Source: Spiribacter halobius
Lineage (GTDB): Bacteria; Pseudomonadota; Gammaproteobacteria; Nitrococcales; Nitrococcaceae
DNA: 64,000 nucleotides
Assembly: GCF_020883455.1 (NCBI RefSeq)
Contig: NZ_CP086615.1
Span: 1,116,001-1,180,000 of the forward strand
Direction of reading: 5' to 3'
In this document: positions 8,255 through 14,735 of the stretch, one piece after another
Position numbering within the stretch: the stretch's first letter is position 1
How the letters are laid out: each line of letters opens with the position of its first letter
The notes under the pieces: generated by a model
The model's database searches: none
What the model was told of the DNA's origin: nothing
The model's input: only the letters and a program-made list of their open reading frames with translations
Translations under genes and position numbers: made by a program

Positions 8255-9826
8255 TCAGCCCTGGGCGAAGTAGCGCTGGAGATACGCCTCGAAGGGCAAG
8301 GTGTCTGCGGCCTCGATCTCCCGCTGGGCCTCCAGGGACGCCCGCGCCTCCGCGGCGAGGCGCTGGCGGAGGTCTTCGGGGAGCTCGCGGCGGCGAAAAG
8401 CGGCGGCGTGGGCGCGGGAGACGCGCAGGGCGAACTGCACGAATTCCTCGCCGCGGTCCTGCATCTCGGCGAGCACCCGGGCGGAGGGCGTGCACCCCGG
8501 ATCCTCGGCACAGCGGCGGTATTCGGCGAGGACGTCCCGGTAGCGATGGTCGCCGTGGACCTCGTCAAGCAGCTCCGCGGGGCCGGCCATGGCGTCGAAG
8601 AGCTCAGCGGCCCAGTCCAGCAGGCGCACCCGGCCGCCGTCACCGCGATGCAGGGTGAGCCGCGGGTCGCGCCCCTGGCGCGCCACCAGACCCTGGTTGG
8701 CGTTGATCCAGCCGCGTTCGCGGGCGTCGATAGGCGGGCTCTCCTCCAGCAGGCAGTAGACCAGCAGGATCTCCATGAAGGCGAGCTGACGGGCGTTGAC
8801 GCCCAGGGGCTCGAACGGATTCAGGTCCAGGGCGCGGATCTCCACGTACTCCACGCCGGCCCGTCGCAGGGCCAGCGTCGGCTGCTCGCCGGACCGGGTC
8901 GCGGCCTTCGGGCGCACGAAGCTGTAGTACTCGTTCTCGATCTGCAGCACGTTGGTGTTGAGCTGGCGCCACTCGCCGTCGACGCGGGTGCCGATGCGCT
9001 GGTACTCCGGATCCGGCGTGGTAATCGCCCGCCGCAGGCTGGTGACGTACTCTTCGAGATTGTTGTAGGAGATCGAGAGCGCCGCCTGCGCCTTGTTCTT
9101 GTAGCCGATGTCGCTCATGCGCAGCGACGTGGCCCAGGGCTCGTAGAAGGTGTGGGCGCCGAGCTCCTGGAAGTGCAGATTCTGGCCGCCGGTGAACGAC
9201 TTGCAGATGGCGGGAGAGGCCCCGTGCAGAAACGGCACGAGCCAGCCGAATCGCTGGAAGTTGCGGATCAGCCGGAAGTAGAGCTCTGAGCGGAAGGTGC
9301 GGAAATCCCCGCGATCCCCCTCGGCGGCCTGCACGGCAGCGAGGAAGTCCTCGCTCAGGGAGTAGTTGAAGTGGATCCCCGAGATGGCCTGCATCGCCCG
9401 ACCGTAGCGCCAGTCCAGGCCGCGCCGGTAGACGTGTTTCATGCGCCCGACGTTGGAGCATCCATACTCGGCGATGGGTATGCTGCTGTCACCGCCGACG
9501 ATGCAGGGCATGCTGGTGGCCCAGAGCAGCTCGTCGCCGATGTGGTGATAGGTGTAGTGGTGGAGGCCGTCGAGGAAGTCGAGCAGGTCGGCGGTGTCGG
9601 AATACGGCGGGGTGACGAACTCGAGCAGCGCTTCCGAGTAGTCGGTGGTGATCGAGGGATGCGTCAGCGCCGAGCCGAGGGCCTTGGGATGGGGCGTGCG
9701 GGCGATATGGCCGTCGCTGGTGACCCGCAGGCTCTCCTTCTCCAGGCCACGGCGACTGCCGCGCAGCAGGCCGCGCTCGCCGTTAAGCTGCAGGTGCTGC
9801 ACCCGGCCTTCGGCACTCCGCTTCAT
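8255..9826 (-). CDS. gshA: Glutamate-cysteine ligase (gamma-glutamylcysteine synthetase)
   Basis: Catalyses the ATP-dependent joining of glutamate and cysteine, the first step of glutathione synthesis in the cytoplasm. The 523-residue length and sequence match the type I (gammaproteobacterial) family. Visible are the N-terminal GLEKESLR motif (metal/ATP-binding glutamates), HPSITTDYSEALLEF, the GCSNVG motif, and ISGIHFNYS in the active site. RALDLNPF near the middle is typical of the cysteine/ATP region. The start ATG at 9826 has GGGAG upstream on the minus strand. It is monocistronic here, divergent from mscL; gshB is not in the window. High confidence. Confidence 0.95.
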   Translation of the reverse strand: MKRSAEGRVQHLQLNGERGLLRGSRRGLEKESLRVTSDGHIARTPHPKALGSALTHPSITTDYSEALLEFVTPPYSDTADLLDFLDGLHHYTYHHIGDELLWATSMPCIVGGDSSIPIAEYGCSNVGRMKHVYRRGLDWRYGRAMQAISGIHFNYSLSEDFLAAVQAAEGDRGDFRTFRSELYFRLIRNFQRFGWLVPFLHGASPAICKSFTGGQNLHFQELGAHTFYEPWATSLRMSDIGYKNKAQAALSISYNNLEEYVTSLRRAITTPDPEYQRIGTRVDGEWRQLNTNVLQIENEYYSFVRPKAATRSGEQPTLALRRAGVEYVEIRALDLNPFEPLGVNARQLAFMEILLVYCLLEESPPIDARERGWINANQGLVARQGRDPRLTLHRGDGGRVRLLDWAAELFDAMAGPAELLDEVHGDHRYRDVLAEYRRCAEDPGCTPSARVLAEMQDRGEEFVQFALRVSRAHAAAFRRRELPEDLRQRLAAEARASLEAQREIEAADTLPFEAYLQRYFAQG

Positions 9827-9936
9827 TCCGCTCCCGGAGGTGGCTGCATGGAATGCGGAATTGTGCCCGCGCGGACGCCGGATTGAAACGACCGCCGCGG
9901 CGCGCCAGCGGCGCGCTCGGCAACGGAGGGTAGGTC

Positions 9937-10437
9937 ATGAGAGGCATGCTCGAGGAATTCCGTACCTTCGCGGTACGCGGCAACGTGGTGGACATGGCCG
10001 TCGGCATCATCATCGGCGGGGCCTTCGGGACCATCGTCCAGAGTCTGGTGCGGGACGTGATCACGCCGCCCATTGGCCTGCTGCTGGGTGGCGTGGACTT
10101 CACCGACCTGTTCGTGACCCTCAAGGAGGGCACGCCGGCGGGCCCCTACGCCACGCTGGCGGCGGCCAACGAGGCTGGGGCGGTGACCATCGGCTACGGC
10201 GTGTTTGCCAATGCGGTAATCAGCTTCCTGATCGTTGCCCTGGCGGTATTCCTGCTGGTGAAGGGGGTGAACCGGCTGCGGGCCGCCTACGAGGAGCCCT
10301 CCGCACCGGCAACGCCCACTACCCGGTCCTGCCCCTATTGCTGCTCGGTCATCCCGCTGCCGGCGACGCGATGCCCGCACTGCACCTCGACGCTGCCGCC
10401 GGGGCCCGCGGCGGAGGCGACGGAATCCGGACCGTGA
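9937..10437 (+). CDS. mscL: Large-conductance mechanosensitive channel with C-terminal zinc ribbon
   Basis: A pentameric inner-membrane channel that opens under membrane tension to release solutes on hypo-osmotic shock. Residues 1-110 are canonical MscL: the N-terminal amphipathic segment [18 protein letters not shown], a pore-lining TM1, the periplasmic loop and TM2 ending around VKGVNRL. The 166-residue protein is longer than the usual 130-150. The extra C-terminus has two CxxC pairs, CPYC and CPHC, arranged like a small zinc ribbon. Such extended MscL variants are known in some bacteria; what the ribbon does is unclear. A good GGAGG ribosome site is upstream. Osmotic relevance fits a halophile. 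Confidence 0.93.
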   Translation: MRGMLEEFRTFAVRGNVVDMAVGIIIGGAFGTIVQSLVRDVITPPIGLLLGGVDFTDLFVTLKEGTPAGPYATLAAANEAGAVTIGYGVFANAVISFLIVALAVFLLVKGVNRLRAAYEEPSAPATPTTRSCPYCCSVIPLPATRCPHCTSTLPPGPAAEATESGP

Positions 10438-10530
10438 CGGGGCGGCACTGAACCGGATGGCGGCTGCTACGGTCGACTACCTCACCCCGGACGGGCCGGC
10501 AGCGGCCCGCCACCGGCCACGGAGAGTCCG

Positions 10531-11475
10531 ATGACGTTACAGGGCATGCATCACCTCACGGCGGTCACCGCCGACCCATCGGCCAATGTCGAGTTCTATA
10601 CCCGCACACTCGGCCTGCGCCTGGTGAAGAAAACGGTCAATCAGGACGACACCACCGCCTACCATCTCTTCTACGGCGACGGCGTCGCGAGCCCCGGCTC
10701 GGACATCACCTTCTTCGATTTTGCCGTGCCGCTGGAGCGTCGCGGCACCCATAGCATCGTCCGAACCGGCTTCCGGGTGGCGGGAGAGGCGTCCCTGAGC
10801 TGGTGGCGGGAGTGGCTGGAGCGGATGGGCGTGGTGCATGGCGAAATCGAGACTCGCGGCGGGCGTCGCGTGCTGGATTTCGAGGACCCCGAGGGGCAGC
10901 GTCTCGCGCTGGTGGATGACGGCGGCGAGGGCGAGGCCCACCCCTGGTCCGGAAGCCCGATTCCGGCAGAGCACCAGATCCGCGGCCTGGGCCCGGCAGC
11001 GCTCAGCGTGCCCGAGGCGGCGCCGACCCATGCCCTCCTGACGCAGGTCCTCGGCATGGAGCAGGTGGCCGAGGAGGCACTGCCCGCCGGCGAGGTGGGC
11101 ACCCTGCGGCTCTATCGCATGGGGCAGGGCGGCGCGCACGCCGAGCTGCACCTGCGCGAGGAGCCCGGGCTGTCACCGGCACGCCCCGGCGCTGGCGGTG
11201 CCCACCACCTTGCCTTCCGCATCGCCGACGGCGACTACGATGCCTGGGCCGCCCATCTGCGTGCCGCCCGGGTACCGAACAGCGGTCCGGTGGACCGGTT
11301 CTACTTCCGCAGTCTCTATTTCCGGGAGCCCAACGGCATTCTGTTCGAGATCGCGACCGAGGGGCCCGGGTTCGCCGTGGACGAGCCGCCGGAGCGTCTC
11401 GGCGAGAAGCTCTCGTTGCCGCCGTTTCTGGAGGCGCAGCGCCGCAGCATCGAGGCGCGGCTCAAGCCGCTCTGA
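10531..11475 (+). CDS. VOC-family ring-cleaving dioxygenase-like protein
   Basis: A 314-residue protein with two glyoxalase/bleomycin-resistance (VOC) modules. The N-terminal GMHHLTAV carries the first metal-ligand histidine. In the middle, residues around 145-160 begin the second module, which contains AHHLAFRI and later YFRSLYFREPNGILFEIAT with the terminal glutamate ligand. This arrangement matches the 'ring-cleaving dioxygenase' group that includes Bacillus MhqO/MhqA, which act on hydroquinone-like compounds. The metal-ligand set (His, His, Glu) seems intact. The true substrate cannot be inferred: the neighbours (mscL, phaB) are unrelated. The start ATG follows GGAGAG. Confidence 0.82.
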   Translation: MTLQGMHHLTAVTADPSANVEFYTRTLGLRLVKKTVNQDDTTAYHLFYGDGVASPGSDITFFDFAVPLERRGTHSIVRTGFRVAGEASLSWWREWLERMGVVHGEIETRGGRRVLDFEDPEGQRLALVDDGGEGEAHPWSGSPIPAEHQIRGLGPAALSVPEAAPTHALLTQVLGMEQVAEEALPAGEVGTLRLYRMGQGGAHAELHLREEPGLSPARPGAGGAHHLAFRIADGDYDAWAAHLRAARVPNSGPVDRFYFRSLYFREPNGILFEIATEGPGFAVDEPPERLGEKLSLPPFLEAQRRSIEARLKPL

Positions 11476-11505
11476 ACGCGGGGCGGGCAAAGGCGGCGCG
11501 ACTCC

Positions 11506-11559
11506 TAGCCCGCATATCTCCACGCCCTCGCTTCGCGAATCGGTGAGATATGCGGGCTA
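11506..11559. repeat. Family-2 palindromic repeat, copy a
   Basis: Perfect 15-bp inverted repeat: 11506-11520 (TAGCCCGCATATCTC) and 11545-11559. The core GAATCGGTGAGATATGCGGG is shared with five other sites in the window. It lies between the VOC gene and phaB and could act as a transcriptional terminator or mRNA end. Confidence 0.8.
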
Positions 11560-11672
11560 GCGTCTATGCTTGACGGGAGTCAGGGAAAACGGGTCCGCGG
11601 CTTGGCCCAGCGCCGGCCAGCCCTCACCATGGAATGGCAACGCGAACGCTCGACACAGGAGGAGACAACAAG

Positions 11673-12395
11673 ATGGCGAGAAACGCATTGGTCACCGGCG
11701 GCACCCGGGGTCTGGGAGCCGCGATCGCGAAGGAGCTGAAAGCCGCGGGCCATAACGTGGTGGTTACCTACGCGGGCAATGACGACGCCGCGGCGAAATT
11801 CACCCAGGAGACCGGGATTCACGCCGAGAAGTGGGACGTGGCCGACTACGAGGCCTGCGAGAAGGGCGTGGCCCGGGTCGAGGAGCGGATCGGCCCGATC
11901 GACGTGCTCGTCAACAACGCCGGCATAACGCGCGACGGCACTCTGCACAAGATGGCGCCGGATGCCTGGGAGGCCGTGATCCGCACCAATCTGAGCTCGG
12001 CGTTCAATATGTGTCGGGTAGTAATCAACGGCATGCGCGAGCGCGGCTTCGGCCGGCTGATCCAGATCTCCTCGATCAACGGCCAGAAGGGCCAGATGGG
12101 GCAGGCCAACTACGCCGCGGCCAAGGCCGGGCTGATCGGCTTCACCAAGTCCATCGCCCAGGAGAACGCCCGCAAGGGCATTACCGCGAACGTCGTTGCG
12201 CCGGGTTACTGCGAGACGGACATGGTGGCCGCGGTGCCCCAGGAAGTGCTGGACAAGATCGTGGGCCAGATCCCGGTGGGGCGGCTCGGCCAGGCCGAGG
12301 AGATCGCCCAGGCGGTGCGCTACCTTGCGAGCGACGAGGCCGGCTTCATCACCGGCTCCACGCTGTCCATCAACGGCGGCCAGTACATGGTCTGA
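11673..12395 (+). CDS. phaB: Acetoacetyl-CoA reductase
   Basis: An NADPH-dependent short-chain dehydrogenase that reduces acetoacetyl-CoA to (R)-3-hydroxybutyryl-CoA for polyhydroxyalkanoate synthesis. The 240-residue product has the Rossmann motif TGGTRGLG at residues 8-15, NNAG in the middle and the catalytic triad Ser133/134, Tyr147 and Lys151 (QANYAAAKAG). The stretch SSINGQKGQMGQANY is characteristic of PhaB rather than FabG. The ATG at 11673 was chosen because AGGAGGAG precedes it; an earlier in-frame ATG lacks such a site. phaA and phaC are not in the window. A FabG-type reductase is the alternative, but the PhaB signature makes this less likely. Confidence 0.88.
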   Translation: MARNALVTGGTRGLGAAIAKELKAAGHNVVVTYAGNDDAAAKFTQETGIHAEKWDVADYEACEKGVARVEERIGPIDVLVNNAGITRDGTLHKMAPDAWEAVIRTNLSSAFNMCRVVINGMRERGFGRLIQISSINGQKGQMGQANYAAAKAGLIGFTKSIAQENARKGITANVVAPGYCETDMVAAVPQEVLDKIVGQIPVGRLGQAEEIAQAVRYLASDEAGFITGSTLSINGGQYMV

Positions 12396-12401
12396 CCGCA
12401 C

Positions 12402-12429
12402 GCCCCCGGGCGCGGGTGTGCCCGGGGGC
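12402..12429. terminator. Hairpin between convergent phaB and hlyU-like genes
   Basis: A perfect 10-bp stem, GCCCCCGGGC at 12402-12411 with GCCCGGGGGC at 12420-12429, and an 8-base loop. It begins 6 bp after the phaB stop and abuts the stop codon of the opposite gene, so it may end transcription on both strands. It lacks a T-run. Confidence 0.5.
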
Positions 12430-12726
12430 TCAGCCCTTGCCCGTGAACAGGTCCTGGCCCTGCTCGTCCACCAGCCGCCGCGCCTTTAGCAGGCTCATGG
12501 CCACCGCGTCTTCCCAGTCTCCCTGAACGTCCGCGCGCACGAATTCCACGGTCTCCCATTCGCCGTCGCGCTCCCGCGCAATGCGCCCGGCGATGCGCCA
12601 GCCCTGGGCATCCTTGCGCGGCATCGCCTCCAGGCGGAAACCGGCGTAGTCCTCACTGCCGCCGATTCGGGGCTCGTCGGCCTCACCGGCGCCGCCCGAC
12701 AGGCGCCGCAGCCATCGCATGATCAT
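12430..12726 (-). CDS. HlyU-like small protein
   Basis: A 98-residue protein resembling the HlyU family (PF10115-type), named after the Vibrio haemolysin activator but mostly uncharacterised in non-pathogens. Family features are a basic N-terminus (MRWLRRLSGG), then YAGFRLEAMP, GWRIAGRI, the FVRADV motif and a C-terminal helix with KARRLVDEQGQDLF. The size fits the family. The Vibrio protein of the same name is a DNA-binding ArsR-type regulator and unrelated in fold, so the name should not be read as function. It is convergent with phaB, sharing a hairpin between the stops. Confidence 0.65.
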   Translation of the reverse strand: MIMRWLRRLSGGAGEADEPRIGGSEDYAGFRLEAMPRKDAQGWRIAGRIARERDGEWETVEFVRADVQGDWEDAVAMSLLKARRLVDEQGQDLFTGKG

Positions 12727-12855
12727 CGTCCGCGTCCTCCCGCGCCAGTTACCGCCATTGACGGTAGCACGCCGAGGAGACGCCTCGGCGGCGCGACAAC
12801 CGCCCGGGATACCACGTGTACCTGTGAGCGGATGAGAGCTTCAGGCCGATTACTC

Positions 12856-12952
12856 AACACAACGACACAACGGGCACAAAGTTTCACAACGGCGAGAATC
12901 TCTTGCCCTCACGTTGTGCACCCGTTGTGCCCGTTGTGTCGTTGTGGTTAAT
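12856..12952. repeat. Family-1 inverted repeat (CACAACG-type), copy A
   Basis: Begins with AACACAACGACACAACGG, an 18-mer identical in five places in the window, and ends with the complementary right arm running into GGTTAA. The arms consist of near-tandem 8-9 base units of the form ACACAACG. It lies 3' of the AhpD-like gene and upstream of the hlyU-like gene. Confidence 0.9.
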
Positions 12953-13054
12953 GCCGGCCCTGTATTCGGCAACCTGATTACGCATCTCTTTCCAAGCCGT
13001 ACCTTCCGGGCGCGTATCCACGGTGCCGTGAGCGATCTTGAGGCCGTGCCGGGG

Positions 13055-13160
13055 GTGACGCGGGGCGGGAGCGCCCGGGACACGCCGTGAATCCGTCCCT
13101 GGAGGCTCGTAGGCGAGATCCCTCTCGCCTATGGTCCCGGCCGCTCCCGCCCCACGCCAC
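13055..13160. repeat. Family-3 two-stem palindrome, copy 1
   Basis: The outer arm at 13055-13081 pairs with 13134-13160. Between them lies the conserved loop (starting ACGCCGTGAATCC, then GGCTCG) and an inner hairpin AGGCGAG/CTCGCCT. The outer stem sequence differs from all other copies, yet it is still complementary. Confidence 0.88.
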
Positions 13161-13249
13161 CCTACCGACGCCTCTGCCATCTTCCGCGGGCGGTGTTGCC
13201 GCAGCTGAGGCTGAGGCACGCACGTAATCAGGTTCGAGGATGACTGCAG

Positions 13250-13804
13250 CTACGCCGCCGGCTGCCAGGCGTGCTTCTCGAAGGGCTCGTCCAGGGGCGT
13301 CTCGGCGATGGCGTTGATGTAGTTGCTCATCACCTTCTGGGCGATGCCGAGGATGACCTCGAGCACGTGGCGGTCCGTGTAGCCGGCGGCCTTGAACGCG
13401 GCGATGTCCTCGTCGCTGACGCGGCCGCGCTCGCGGACGAGCTTCAGGGTAAAGCGGCGCAGCGCCTCCAGGCGTTCGTCCGCCAGCGGCTGCCCGTTGC
13501 GCAGTGCCTCGATCACGTCTTCCGGGACGTCAGCGCCCTGGGCGATCACGGTGTGCGCCGGCACGCAGTAGTGGCAGTGGTGTTCCACGTTAATGGTCAG
13601 CCACACCACGTTCTGCTCCACGGTGCCGAGGCTCGTCTCCTGGAACAGGCCGTGCAGGTCCTGGTAGGCCTTGAGCACCTGAGGCGACTCGGCCATCACG
13701 GCATGCAGGTTCGGGATCATGCCGTAGCCCTTCTCCGAGGCCGCCAGCAGGGGGCGGCTGCCCGCGGGGGCGGTGGTCTTGTCGTGCAGGTTGAACTCGG
13801 CCAT
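13250..13804 (-). CDS. AhpD-like / carboxymuconolactone decarboxylase family protein
   Basis: A 184-residue protein of the AhpD/CMD superfamily. The redox motif CHYC (Cys77, Cys80) with upstream Glu74 and downstream His84 matches the AhpD proton-relay pattern (E..C..C...H). Such proteins act as peroxidase-linked or general thiol-disulfide enzymes. The ATG at 13804 was chosen because AAGAGGAGA precedes it; an upstream in-frame ATG would run through operator sequence and add 20 implausible residues. It is divergent from a TetR regulator, and three identical-type 16-bp operators lie in the 105 bp between the two starts, so it is almost certainly the regulated target. The substrate is unknown. 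Confidence 0.85.
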   Translation of the reverse strand: MAEFNLHDKTTAPAGSRPLLAASEKGYGMIPNLHAVMAESPQVLKAYQDLHGLFQETSLGTVEQNVVWLTINVEHHCHYCVPAHTVIAQGADVPEDVIEALRNGQPLADERLEALRRFTLKLVRERGRVSDEDIAAFKAAGYTDRHVLEVILGIAQKVMSNYINAIAETPLDEPFEKHAWQPAA

Positions 13805-13817
13805 GACGGATCTCCTC

Positions 13818-13833
13818 TTGAGTGAATGCTCAA
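13818..13833. promoter_or_regulatory. TetR operator 1
   Basis: TTGAGTGAATGCTCAA, a 16-bp palindrome and the first of three matching sites (consensus TTGAGCRWTCACTCAA in one orientation). It sits immediately upstream of the ribosome site of the AhpD-like gene. Confidence 0.8.
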
Positions 13834-13839
13834 TTACGA

Positions 13840-13868
13840 AGCCTACATGGCGTTGAGCGATCACTCAA
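13840..13868 (-). promoter_or_regulatory. Probable promoter of the AhpD-like gene
   Basis: On the minus strand TTGAGT (13868-13863) and TAGGCT (13845-13840) are separated by 17 bp. The -35 lies inside operator 2, and operator 1 lies just downstream of the -10. Repressor binding would block this promoter. Confidence 0.45.
13853..13868. promoter_or_regulatory. TetR operator 2
   Basis: TTGAGCGATCACTCAA, a palindrome matching operators 1 and 3. It is centred between the two divergent starts. Confidence 0.8.
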
Positions 13869-13870
13869 GT

Positions 13871-13876
13871 TATGAT
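13871..13876 (+). promoter_or_regulatory. Candidate -10 box of the tetR gene
   Basis: TATGAT, between operators 2 and 3 and about 33 bp before the tetR ATG. No clear -35 is seen at 16-18 bp. Its position suggests autoregulation. Confidence 0.35.
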
Positions 13877-13891
13877 TGAGCAATCACTCAG
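13876..13891. promoter_or_regulatory. TetR operator 3
   Basis: TTGAGCAATCACTCAG, 15 of 16 positions palindromic and the same consensus as operators 1 and 2. It lies between the tetR -10 and the ATG at 13909. Confidence 0.75.
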
Positions 13892-13908
13892 GCGAGCGGG
13901 AGCACGCC

Positions 13909-14556
13909 ATGGCAAGGGGCCCCCGGCAGGTTCGCGGCGAGGCCGTGGACCGCGCGATGCAGCTGTTCTGGCGGCGCGGCTATCACGCGACGTCGCTGAA
14001 GGCGCTGGAGCAGGCGCTGGACATGCGCCCGGGGAGCATCTATGCCAGCTTCGGCAGCAAGGAGGGGCTTTTCCGGGAAGCGCTGGCAAGCTATGCGGAG
14101 CGCGGCCTGGCGCGCCTGCGGGAGACCCTGGGAGGGGCGCCGTCGCCCCTCGCCGGGCTGCGCGCCTATGTCCGTGAGCTGGCAGCCGGCTGCCGGGACG
14201 GCGCTGCGCCGCCGGCCTGCCTGCTCGTGAAGACCGTGCTCGAGCTCGGCGAGGGCGATGCGGCGGCCCGCCGCGAGGCGGATGCCTTCCTGGCGGCGAT
14301 GGAGTCGGAGTTCGAGCGGGCGTTCGCCGCCGCCCGTGCCGCCGGCGAGCTCCCCGACCACGTCGACCCCACCCGCCGCGCCCGCCAGCTGCAGATGCAG
14401 ATCATCGGCCTGCGCAGCTACGCCCAGCGCGCCGTCCCCCGCGAGCAGGTCACCGAGCTCGCCGAGGAAATCATCGCGACGCTTCTGCCTGAACCGCGGG
14501 ATGGGAACAACCGCAAAGACGCCAAGGGCGCGAAGGTGGGAGGGGCGGGTCGTTGA
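13909..14556 (+). CDS. TetR/AcrR-family transcriptional regulator
   Basis: A 215-residue regulator. The N-terminal TetR helix-turn-helix spans roughly residues 10-55: a first helix with AVDRAMQLFWRRGYHATSL, then the recognition part GSIYASFGSKEGLF. The remainder is a helical ligand-binding domain with a cysteine-containing AAPPACLLVKT segment. The ATG at 13909 is preferred over an upstream TTG, which lies inside operator 3. It is divergent from the AhpD-like gene, with three shared operators, so it likely represses both. The last approximately 19 residues (from about 197, containing NRKDAKGAKV) are encoded by a repeat arm, and the TGA is at the edge of family-1 copy B. The C-terminus is thus probably repeat-derived. 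Confidence 0.88.
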   Translation: MARGPRQVRGEAVDRAMQLFWRRGYHATSLKALEQALDMRPGSIYASFGSKEGLFREALASYAERGLARLRETLGGAPSPLAGLRAYVRELAAGCRDGAAPPACLLVKTVLELGEGDAAARREADAFLAAMESEFERAFAAARAAGELPDHVDPTRRARQLQMQIIGLRSYAQRAVPREQVTELAEEIIATLLPEPRDGNNRKDAKGAKVGGAGR

Positions 14557-14726
14557 ACACAACGACACAACGGACACAACGATACACAACGCGGGAATGA
14601 AGGATTCAAAACGTTGTGTACCGTTGTGCTCGTGGTGTCGTTGTGTTTAATCCCGCGCTATCAACCCTATTCCAACCTTCCGATTTCCTTCGCGCCCTTG
14701 GCGTCTTTGCGGTTGTTCCCATCCCG
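14497..14726. repeat. 39-bp perfect inverted repeat enclosing family-1 copy B
   Basis: Left arm 14497-14535 (starts CGGGATGGGAACAACCGC) and right arm 14688-14726 are exact reverse complements. The left arm is inside the tetR coding end, and the right arm runs up to 10 bp before the stop of the convergent carboxypeptidase gene. Family-1 copy B lies between the arms, giving nested palindromes. Confidence 0.9.
14556..14650. repeat. Family-1 inverted repeat, copy B
   Basis: Starts with the shared 18-mer AACACAACGACACAACGG directly at the tetR stop codon and ends GTGTTTAA. It lies between convergent tetR and M14 carboxypeptidase genes, nested inside a second, longer inverted repeat. Confidence 0.9.
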
Positions 14727-14735
14727 CTGTCCCGT

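Larger units (their letters stand above)
12727..13249. other. Repeat-filled intergenic region
   Basis: About 520 bp with no real gene. It contains family-1 repeat copy A (12856-12952) and family-3 palindrome copy 1 (13055-13160). A 12-bp inverted repeat, AACCTGATTACG near 12969 and its complement near 13223, brackets the second of these. Confidence 0.75.

Noticed and set aside
12430-12726. HlyU-type ArsR transcription factor
   Set aside because: No winged-helix motif is visible; only the name is shared with the Vibrio regulator.
12856-12952. Possible CRISPR array, because of ACACAACG units
   Set aside because: The units are adjacent and mirrored, with no regular unique spacers and no cas genes.
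12978-13223. Open frames with sequences like FTACPGR in repeat regions
   Set aside because: They translate the family-3 palindrome and recur at every copy; there is no independent coding signal or ribosome site.
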